This document shows positions 1-4,552 of a stretch of 5,178 bases of DNA, in pieces; the first letter of the stretch is position 1; each line of letters begins with the position of its first letter. The stretch comes from Cellulomonadaceae bacterium. GTDB taxonomy: Bacteria; Actinomycetota; Actinomycetes; Actinomycetales; Cellulomonadaceae. The DNA is taken from assembly GCA_031283115.1 (NCBI GenBank), contig JAITCK010000056.1, forward strand, positions 1 to 5,178, given 5' to 3'. Below the pieces are notes generated by a model that was given only the letters and a program-made list of their open reading frames with translations, did not search any database and was not told where the DNA came from. The translations under genes and the position numbers were made by a program.

Positions 1-165
1 GACGCCGTGATCGCTACTCTTCGTGACGATTTGGCTGCCCGCGCTGAAAAGCTGGTCAACACTGACATGGATGCTGTTGTCGCCCGTATTGCTGACCCTG
101 ACCGCGCCGATGAAACAGCCGCTGGCCTGCGGGTGAGGCTTGGAGAACTTCGGAGGCTCACGTGA
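1..165 (+). CDS. C-terminal end of a gene upstream of the YfjP-type GTPase (possible dynamin-like partner)
   Basis: An open frame enters from the left edge and ends at the TGA at 163-165, giving 54 residues. They are charged and helix-prone (Ala, Arg, Asp, Glu and Leu-rich, for example LRDDLAARAEKLV near the start and LGELRRLT at the end), with no motif that names a family. The stop overlaps the GTG of the next gene in the four bases GTGA, which indicates translational coupling and an operon. In many actinobacteria the gene just before a YfjP-type GTPase is a dynamin-family GTPase with a helical C-terminus, so that is my best guess. It rests on position and composition only. The same codon style (many GCT, GTT, CGT) continues into the next gene. 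Reality of the frame: high; identity: low. Confidence 0.7.
   Translation, partial: DAVIATLRDDLAARAEKLVNTDMDAVVARIADPDRADETAAGLRVRLGELRRLT
151..156 (+). promoter_or_regulatory. Shine-Dalgarno for the YfjP-type GTPase
   Basis: CGGAGG lies five bases before the GTG at 162, inside the last codons of the preceding gene. It fixes GTG 162 as the start and fits re-initiation by ribosomes that finish the upstream gene at the overlapping GTGA. Confidence 0.75.
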
Positions 166-1802
166 GCGACCTCGACCCCCCTACCCTCTCAGTTTCTCCT
201 TCACCTGTGCCTGTTCAACGGGACGATTCCCAGCAGCCTTCTGTCGTGAACCGTCACGACGATGCGACTTTGCGGGGCCGGGTTGACGCCCTTGATGAAC
301 TTGTCGTTGTGGGCGCAGACCGCTTTGATGTGGCTACCCGTGACCGGATCACCCGCGCTACGACGGCCGTCCGTGAACGCCTGGCTTTGGGGGTTGACCA
401 CACTGTTGTCGCTTTGGCGGGGGGTACCGGATCCGGTAAATCGAGCACTTTTAACGCGCTGACCGGCCTGAACTTCGCCGATGTGGGTATCAAACGGCCC
501 ACGACTTTCCGCTTGGCCTCCTGCTGCTGGTCCGATGACGCTGACGCCCTGCTCGATTGGGTGGGCGTGTCGCCTGACCGCCGCATCAACCAGACTGGCG
601 ATCTGGCCCCGCAGACTGACCACCCTGGCCTGGTTTTGCTTGATCTGCCCGATCACGATTCGGTGGAGCAGACTCACCGCGAAATGGTTGACCGGGTTCT
701 TCCCCTGGTTGACGTGCTCATTTGGGTGGTTGACCCGCAAAAGTATGCCGACCATGCCCTACATTCCGGCTACCTGCGTCAAGGGCTTGTCGGTGATGGC
801 GATGGTGAAAGCCGTACTGACGGTGGTGGCGGCGCTCGCGGCGGTGCAGGAAATACCGCCACGGCAGGGTCGATGATTGTGCTGCTCAACCAGGTGGACA
901 AGGTGCCTCCGGCCCGCCGCGACGAGTTGCTTGCCGACCTGAAACGCCTGCTTGCTGCCGACGGTTTGGCCGATGTCGAAACTTTTGCCGTCTCTGCCGC
1001 TACCGGCGAAGGCATCGACACTGTTCACCAGCGGCTGGCTGTCGCCTGCCGTGGCCGGTCCATTACTGCTGGCCGGGCCGCCGCTGAACTGGATGCTGTC
1101 GCTGCTGACGTGCTCTCCCGCACCCCGCCTGCCCCGCCTTGGGATGCCGACGGGGCTATCGACCGTGAACTGCCTGCTTTTGTGGACGCTACCGGCTTGG
1201 ATGCTGTGGCAGGCCAGGTATATGTGACCATCCGTCACGGCTACGGGGTTCCAGAGGTTCCCCGCCCTGACGCCAGCGCTATCGCTGTGGCCCGGTCTGC
1301 CTGGCTCACCCACTGTGGGGCCACTCTGCCGCCCCGATGGCTGACTTCCCTGGGCCAGCAGGTTGAATCGGCTAATGACCTGCGCAAGCAGACTATTGCT
1401 GCCTTGCATGGTCTGGAACTTGACGTGTCGGCGCCGCGTGGAGTGCGTGCCTTGCGTCGGATTGCTGGGGTCTGTGCTGGGCTGGCTGCCTTGCTTGCTG
1501 TGGTGGGGCTGTTGGACGTTTTTGGTGCTGTCGATCTGGGGCAGATGGTTGCCCTGCCTTGCCCTTATGCCCCCTGGCCTGGGGTGGTTTTGCTGGTTCT
1601 TGCGGCTGGCGCCTGCTGGCTGTGGGCCACACTTGCCCGACGGCGGCTGGGCGTCAAACGGGCCGACCAGGTAGCCGCTACCGGCCGTGACGCTTTGCGG
1701 AAAGTCATTGCTGACGGCCTGGCCGCCCCTACTGGCCGTCTGCTTGCCGATTACGGGCGGGTGCGCAACCTGGCCCAGGCTGCCCGCGATAACACGGTGT
1801 AA
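162..1802 (+). CDS. YfjP-type membrane-anchored GTPase
   Basis: A 546-residue P-loop GTPase probably attached to the inner face of the membrane. Residues 1-35 look disordered. The G domain follows: Walker A GGTGSGKS at 87-94, RPTT at 112-115 as the switch I threonines, DLPDHDS at 161-167 as G3, NQVD at 243-246 as G4, and SAATGEG from 278 as G5. WVVDPQKYAD at 188-197 is typical of this family. A Gly/Asp-rich insert at about 210-237 separates G3 from G4. Two hydrophobic segments, about 434-456 and 473-491, form a hairpin followed by a basic stretch (ARRR), predicting cytoplasmic ends. The start is set by the SD at 151-156 and the GTGA overlap with the upstream gene. Actinobacterial relatives usually follow a second, dynamin-like GTPase, comparable in layout to other paired bacterial dynamins such as IniA/IniC. 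The biological role is not established; membrane remodelling is an inference. G3 has Asp where most GTPases have Gly (DxxG). Confidence 0.88.
   Translation: MSDLDPPTLSVSPSPVPVQRDDSQQPSVVNRHDDATLRGRVDALDELVVVGADRFDVATRDRITRATTAVRERLALGVDHTVVALAGGTGSGKSSTFNALTGLNFADVGIKRPTTFRLASCCWSDDADALLDWVGVSPDRRINQTGDLAPQTDHPGLVLLDLPDHDSVEQTHREMVDRVLPLVDVLIWVVDPQKYADHALHSGYLRQGLVGDGDGESRTDGGGGARGGAGNTATAGSMIVLLNQVDKVPPARRDELLADLKRLLAADGLADVETFAVSAATGEGIDTVHQRLAVACRGRSITAGRAAAELDAVAADVLSRTPPAPPWDADGAIDRELPAFVDATGLDAVAGQVYVTIRHGYGVPEVPRPDASAIAVARSAWLTHCGATLPPRWLTSLGQQVESANDLRKQTIAALHGLELDVSAPRGVRALRRIAGVCAGLAALLAVVGLLDVFGAVDLGQMVALPCPYAPWPGVVLLVLAAGACWLWATLARRRLGVKRADQVAATGRDALRKVIADGLAAPTGRLLADYGRVRNLAQAARDNTV
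789..872 (+). other. Gly/Asp-rich insert within the GTPase domain
   Basis: Codons 210-237 encode a low-complexity stretch rich in Gly, Asp, Ala and Thr between the helix after G3 (HSGYLRQGL) and the beta strand carrying G4 (MIVLLNQVD). The reading frame stays open and the flanking motifs are intact, so this is a flexible loop rather than a frameshift. It likely sits on the surface of the G domain. Confidence 0.6.
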
Positions 1803-1805
1803 CAG

Positions 1806-1834
1806 CCCGCTGCCGGGAGGCCCCCTTGTTTTTT
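1806..1834 (+). terminator. Weak terminator-like hairpin after the GTPase gene
   Basis: Just after the TAA, CCCG (1806-1809) and CGGG (1814-1817) can pair around a four-base loop, and a T-rich run TTGTTTTTT lies at 1826-1834. The run starts eight bases after the stem, and the stem is short, so this is a poor intrinsic terminator. A longer alternative pairs CTGCC (1810-1814) with GGCAG (1835-1839), which would bury the T run in the loop. Confidence 0.3.
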
Positions 1835-1865
1835 GGCAGGGTCGGGAATGGTGCTGCCATCTGAC

Positions 1866-1904
1866 GGAGGGGAGGAGTTGATGGTGCATCGGCGATGGGC
1901 GTGA
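1866..1904 (+). other. Strong SD with a seven-codon reading frame (possible leader peptide)
   Basis: GGAGGGGAGGAG at 1866-1877 is the strongest SD-like sequence in the window. It is followed by ATG at 1881, with GGAGG (1871-1875) five bases upstream. The frame reads MVHRRWA and stops at 1902-1904. A second frame of 40 codons opens at a GTG (1901) overlapping that stop in GTGA and ends at 2021-2023; its composition (many Cys, Arg and Pro) does not resemble a folded protein. This could be a leader peptide of the ssb transcript or simply a purine-rich stretch. Confidence 0.25.
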
Positions 1905-2001
1905 AGGGCGCCGTCGGAAAAATCTTCCCCTACTACCAAAAGTGTGTGATCCGCAGATTTTCTAGGCGTGAAACCTGCCCCCAGGCGGCCCCACGGGGGA
2001 G

Positions 2002-2010
2002 TTGTCCACA
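2002..2010 (+). promoter_or_regulatory. DnaA box upstream of ssb
   Basis: TTGTCCACA is an exact match to the DnaA-box form common in GC-rich actinobacteria such as Streptomyces (E. coli: TTATCCACA). It lies 103 bases before the ssb ATG, in non-coding DNA. DnaA is known to act as a transcription regulator at such sites, so a link between replication state and ssb expression is plausible. A single nine-base match can arise by chance, and I saw no second perfect box in the region. Confidence 0.5.
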
Positions 2011-2022
2011 GGTTTGCCTGTG
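2007..2022 (+). repeat. Palindrome CACAGG-TTTG-CCTGTG overlapping the DnaA box
   Basis: CACAGG (2007-2012) and CCTGTG (2017-2022) are perfect inverted repeats separated by TTTG. The left arm shares its first four bases (CACA) with the end of the DnaA box. It could be an operator half-site pair for a dimeric regulator or a small RNA hairpin in the ssb leader. Nothing in the sequence says which. Confidence 0.5.
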
Positions 2023-2099
2023 AGTTCAGCGGGCAGGCGGCGCGATAGCGCACCCTGGCGGTCATGGGGTCAGCAATCCCGTTGGCCTCAGCCGCAAGC

Positions 2100-2106
2100 A
2101 AAGGAG
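2100..2106 (+). promoter_or_regulatory. Shine-Dalgarno for ssb
   Basis: AAAGGAG ends six bases before ATG 2113. It decides the start: the frame stays open upstream to 2002, but those codons encode unlike sequence, while ATG 2113 begins directly with the conserved SSB N-terminus (HEITIYGNVGND). Confidence 0.85.
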
Positions 2107-2112
2107 CACACC

Positions 2113-2730
2113 ATGCATGAGATCACTATTTACGGGAACGTCGGCAACGACCCCATCCTCTACGAGTCCAGTCAAACCGGCACCAAATGGACCAGTTTCG
2201 CGGTCGCCTCAACCCCCCGCTACCGCAACGCCGACGGTTCCTGGAGTGGCCGGGACACCATGTGGTTCCGGGTCAAAGCCTTCGGTGACCGGGCCTGCCA
2301 TGCCGTCGAATCCCTCGACAAGGGCACCCCCGTGGTGGTGACGGGCAGGCTGGTGCAACGCGACTACGTGGTTACCCGGCAGGTAGACGGAGTTGAGGTG
2401 ACCGAAGACCGTCACGACCTTGAAATCGAACATGCCCGCATCGCCGTCGATATCACGCGCGGCGTCGCCAAATACACGCGCGTCATCACGTCGGCAGCCG
2501 TGCCTGACGGCATGACAGAGTTTGAACGGTCTGCCGCTTCACCGCCCATGACAGCCGTTGCTGGAAGCAACGACGATGGCAGCGACAGCGATGGCAGCGA
2601 CAGCGATGGTGACGGCGGTGGCAGTGACGGAGATGGTGGCCTTCCCGGTGTTGCCCATCTGGGCGGGGAGTGCGCTTTCAGTGATGATGTCGACGACGAC
2701 GATGAGGCGCTCCTGCCGCTGGTCGCTTGA
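2113..2730 (+). CDS. ssb: Single-stranded DNA-binding protein, SsbB-like (no canonical acidic tip)
   Basis: A 205-residue SSB. The OB fold covers about residues 1-116: ITIYGNVGNDP at 4-14, the aromatic strand W26-TSFAVAST, the conserved WFRVKAFGDRA at 51-61, and the GTPVVVTGRL strand at 71-80. Residues 1-116 should bind single-stranded DNA as a multimer. From about 125 on the protein is disordered, with a DGSDS repeat (155-164) and a Gly/Asp stretch. It ends in an acidic run and then EALLPLVA, instead of the DDDxPF tip with which most SSBs recruit replication and repair enzymes. Actinobacteria often have two SSBs; in Streptomyces coelicolor the second, SsbB, also lacks the acidic tip and acts in chromosome segregation during sporulation. 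The gene stands alone rather than between rpsF and rpsR, where the housekeeping ssb normally sits, so I favour the paralogue. No frameshift that would restore a canonical tail is visible in the other frames. Confidence 0.9.
   Translation: MHEITIYGNVGNDPILYESSQTGTKWTSFAVASTPRYRNADGSWSGRDTMWFRVKAFGDRACHAVESLDKGTPVVVTGRLVQRDYVVTRQVDGVEVTEDRHDLEIEHARIAVDITRGVAKYTRVITSAAVPDGMTEFERSAASPPMTAVAGSNDDGSDSDGSDSDGDGGGSDGDGGLPGVAHLGGECAFSDDVDDDDEALLPLVA
2575..2609 (+). repeat. 15-base tandem repeat in the ssb linker
   Basis: GATGGCAGCGACAGC occurs twice in perfect tandem (2575-2589, 2590-2604), followed by the first five bases of a third copy and by degenerate GATGG/GACGG units to about 2640. Each copy encodes DGSDS in frame, so copy-number changes would lengthen or shorten the disordered linker without breaking the gene. 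Confidence 0.8.
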
Positions 2731-2736
2731 CCAGCC

Positions 2737-2769
2737 TTGACAGTGTGACGCGAACCTTTTTCGCACAAT
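2737..2769 (+). promoter_or_regulatory. Possible promoter with perfect -35 (TTGACA) after ssb
   Basis: TTGACA at 2737-2742 matches the full -35 consensus seven bases after the ssb stop. The best -10 nearby is CACAAT (2764-2769), 21 bases away, which is longer than the usual 16-19. A small inverted repeat, GCGAA (2750-2754) with TTCGC (2760-2764), lies in the spacer. It would feed ettA through the large hairpin at 2780-2820. Weak call. Confidence 0.25.
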
Positions 2770-2779
2770 GTTGGCTTTG

Positions 2780-2820
2780 GCCTGCTGCTGCGCGCCACAA
2801 GGCGGCGCCCAGCAGCAGGC
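2780..2820 (+). terminator. Strong GC-rich hairpin between ssb and ettA (U-less terminator or attenuator)
   Basis: GCCTGCTGCTG (2780-2790) pairs perfectly with CAGCAGCAGGC (2810-2820). After a C/C mismatch (2791/2809), GCGCC (2792-2796) pairs with GGCGC (2804-2808) around a seven-base loop. That makes 16 pairs, and two G/T pairs can extend the base. No T run follows on either strand. Actinobacterial terminators often lack the U tract, so it most likely ends the ssb transcript or protects its 3' end. Its right edge is 41 bases before the ettA start. Confidence 0.65.
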
Positions 2821-2848
2821 TGTCGCCATGCAGATTGACTTGGGCACG

Positions 2849-2861
2849 TAGGCTAGTCGCC
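2849..2861 (+). promoter_or_regulatory. -10 box positioned for leaderless transcription of ettA
   Basis: TAGGCT (2849-2854) fits the actinobacterial -10 pattern TANNNT and ends seven bases before the GTG at 2862, so transcription would begin at or next to the start codon. No SD precedes that GTG, which fits leaderless translation, common in actinobacteria. No good -35 stands 16-19 bases upstream; the nearby TTGACT (2835-2840) is too close. Confidence 0.5.
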
Positions 2862-4538
2862 GTGGCTGAGTTTATTTATACGATGTACAAGGCGCGCAAG
2901 GCTGTGGGCGACAAGCTCATCCTTGACGACGTTTCCCTCAACTTCCTTCCCGGCGCCAAGATTGGTGTGGTCGGCCCTAACGGTGCCGGAAAATCCACCA
3001 TCTTGAAAATCATGGCTGGCCTGGACAAGCCCTCCAACGGTGAGGCCCGCCTGTCGCCCGGCTTTACCGTGGGTATTTTGCAGCAGGAACCTCCCCTCAA
3101 CGAAGACAAGACGGTGTTGGGCAACATTGAGGAAGCCGTGGGTGACCTCAAAGCCAAGATTGACCGTTTCAACGCTATCGCCGAAGAAATGGCCACCGAC
3201 TACACCGACGAGCTCATGGAAGAAATGGGCAAGTTGCAAGACGAAATCGACCATGCCAATGGCTGGGACTTAGAAGCCCAACTCGACCTGGCCATGGACG
3301 CCCTGCGCTGCCCGCCGCCAGACGCCGATGTGAAGGTGCTTTCCGGTGGTGAACGCCGCCGCGTCGCCCTGTGCAAACTGCTGCTGGAAAAGCCTGACCT
3401 GCTCCTTTTGGACGAACCCACCAACCACTTGGACGCCGAATCTGTCCAATGGCTGGAACAGCACCTGGCCACCTACCCGGGCGCCGTGCTGGCCGTCACC
3501 CACGACCGCTACTTCCTCGACCATGTGGCCGGCTGGATTTGTGAAGTGGACCGGGGTCGCCTCTACCCCTACGAGGGCAACTATTCGACCTATCTGGAAA
3601 AGAAGCAGCAGCGCCTGCAAGTCCAGGGAAAAAAGGACGCCAAACTGGCTAAACGCCTGGCTGAAGAACTCGATTGGGTGCGGTCGAACGCTAAAGGCCG
3701 CCAGGCCAAGTCCAAGGCTCGCTTGGCCCGCTACGAAGAAATGGCGGCTGAGGCGGAGCGGACCCGGAAGTTGGACTTCGAAGAAATCCAGATTCCGGCT
3801 GGCCCCCGCCTGGGCAACCTGGTTTTGGAAGCCGAAAACTTGGAGAAGGGCTTTGACGGGCGCGTGCTCATCGACGGCCTGTCCTTCACCCTGCCCAAGA
3901 ACGGCATTGTCGGCGTTATCGGCCCCAACGGCGTCGGTAAAACCACGTTGTTCAAAACGATTGTCGGCCTGGAACCGTTGGATGCTGGCGACCTGAAAAT
4001 CGGCGACACCGTCAAGATTTCCTACGTGGACCAGTCCCGCGCCAACATTGACCCCCAAAAGACCTTGTGGGAGGTTGTCTCGGACGGCCTGGACTTCATC
4101 AAGGTGGGGCAGGTGGAGATTCCCTCGCGGGCTTACGTCGCCTCCTTCGGCTTCAAGGGGCCGGACCAGCAGAAACCGGCGGGCGTCCTGTCCGGTGGTG
4201 AACGCAACCGCCTCAACCTGGCCTTGACCCTCAAAGAGGGCGGCAACCTGCTGCTCCTGGACGAACCGACCAACGACCTGGACGTGGAAACCTTGGGCTC
4301 CCTGGAAAACGCCCTGCTTGAGTTCCCCGGCTGTGCCGTCGTCGTCTCCCACGACCGCTGGTTCCTTGACCGGGTGGCCACCCACATCCTCGCCTATGAG
4401 GGCGATGAGGAAAACCCGGCCTCCTGGTACTGGTTCGAAGGAAACTTTGCCAGCTATGAGGACAACAAGGTGGCCCGCCTGGGCGCTGAAGCCGCCCGCC
4501 CCCACCGCGTCACCTACAGGAAACTCACGAGGGACTGA
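2862..4538 (+). CDS. ettA: Energy-dependent translational throttle protein EttA (ABC-F)
   Basis: 558 residues, the usual EttA length. It is a soluble protein with two ABC ATPase domains and no membrane part. Known EttA binds the ribosomal E site and couples ADP/ATP level to entry into elongation. Domain 1 has Walker A GPNGAGKST (38-46), signature LSGGE (160-164), Walker B ending LLLLDEPTNHLD (D184-E185) and switch His214. The linker that touches the P-site tRNA runs about 241-320 and is rich in Lys, Arg and Glu. Domain 2 has GPNGVGKTT (354-362), LSGGE (443-447), LDEPTNDLD (D467-E468) and His497. The C-terminal RPHRVTYRKLTRD is characteristic of EttA. All catalytic residues are present. The frame is open back to 2727, but GTG 2862 begins the conserved MAEFIYTMYKARKA. 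Its codons prefer C-ending forms (GCC, GGC) more than the flanking GTPase genes, consistent with higher expression. It likely has its own promoter. Confidence 0.97.
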   Translation: MAEFIYTMYKARKAVGDKLILDDVSLNFLPGAKIGVVGPNGAGKSTILKIMAGLDKPSNGEARLSPGFTVGILQQEPPLNEDKTVLGNIEEAVGDLKAKIDRFNAIAEEMATDYTDELMEEMGKLQDEIDHANGWDLEAQLDLAMDALRCPPPDADVKVLSGGERRRVALCKLLLEKPDLLLLDEPTNHLDAESVQWLEQHLATYPGAVLAVTHDRYFLDHVAGWICEVDRGRLYPYEGNYSTYLEKKQQRLQVQGKKDAKLAKRLAEELDWVRSNAKGRQAKSKARLARYEEMAAEAERTRKLDFEEIQIPAGPRLGNLVLEAENLEKGFDGRVLIDGLSFTLPKNGIVGVIGPNGVGKTTLFKTIVGLEPLDAGDLKIGDTVKISYVDQSRANIDPQKTLWEVVSDGLDFIKVGQVEIPSRAYVASFGFKGPDQQKPAGVLSGGERNRLNLALTLKEGGNLLLLDEPTNDLDVETLGSLENALLEFPGCAVVVSHDRWFLDRVATHILAYEGDEENPASWYWFEGNFASYEDNKVARLGAEAARPHRVTYRKLTRD

Positions 4539-4545
4539 GTGACAA

Positions 4546-4551
4546 TAAGGG
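4546..4551 (+). promoter_or_regulatory. SD-like TAAGGG leaving two possible starts
   Basis: TAAGGG ends one base before ATG 4553, too close to serve it, but stands seven bases before GTG 4559 (codon 3 of the same frame). A GACAAT hexamer (4541-4546) ends six bases before ATG 4553, which would suit a leaderless start there. The two readings differ by two residues only. Confidence 0.4.
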
Positions 4552-4552
4552 C

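Larger units (their letters stand above)
1803..2112 (+). other. Intergenic region between the GTPase gene and ssb
   Basis: These 310 bases hold no convincing protein gene. From left to right they contain the weak hairpin and T run, a strong purine-rich SD (1866-1877) with only a seven-codon frame behind it, an A/T-rich patch (about 1914-1976) that stands out from the GC-rich surroundings, C and G runs able to pair (1978-1982 with 1995-1999), a DnaA box, a palindrome, a small GCGC-gata-GCGC inverted repeat (2040-2051) and the ssb ribosome binding site. I found no clear -35/-10 pair for ssb. A promoter must exist here or further upstream, but I cannot point to it. Confidence 0.6.

Noticed and set aside
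393..401. Second DnaA-like box TTGACCACA inside the GTPase gene
   Set aside because: One mismatch to TTGTCCACA, located in codons of a conserved stretch (DHTVVAL region), and isolated; best explained by coding constraint.
759..1889. 376-residue open frame on the minus strand across the GTPase gene
   Set aside because: It lies opposite a gene with complete GTPase motifs, has a low-complexity Gln/Gly/Ser-rich sequence with no family resemblance, and is explained by the scarcity of stops in GC-rich DNA.
1901..2023. 40-codon + strand frame starting at a GTG overlapping the mini-frame stop
   Set aside because: Composition is Cys/Arg/Pro-rich without pattern and it runs through the DnaA box and palindrome. 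Kept only as a remark under the leader-peptide finding.
1751..2101. 116-residue minus-strand frame covering the intergenic region
   Set aside because: It overlaps the GTPase 3' end, has no SD or recognisable domain, and the regulatory signals for ssb lie in it on the other strand.
2002..2112. N-terminal extension of ssb from an upstream ATG/GTG
   Set aside because: The extra 37 residues do not resemble SSB, and a good SD stands directly before ATG 2113.
2727..2861. 45-residue N-terminal extension of ettA
   Set aside because: It would translate through the large hairpin and overlap the ssb stop. The conserved EttA N-terminus begins at GTG 2862.
3270..4505. 411-residue open frame on the minus strand across ettA
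   Set aside because: It mirrors ettA codon for codon; the repeated VGGFVQKEQV-like segments are the antisense of the two Walker B regions. It is not an independent gene.
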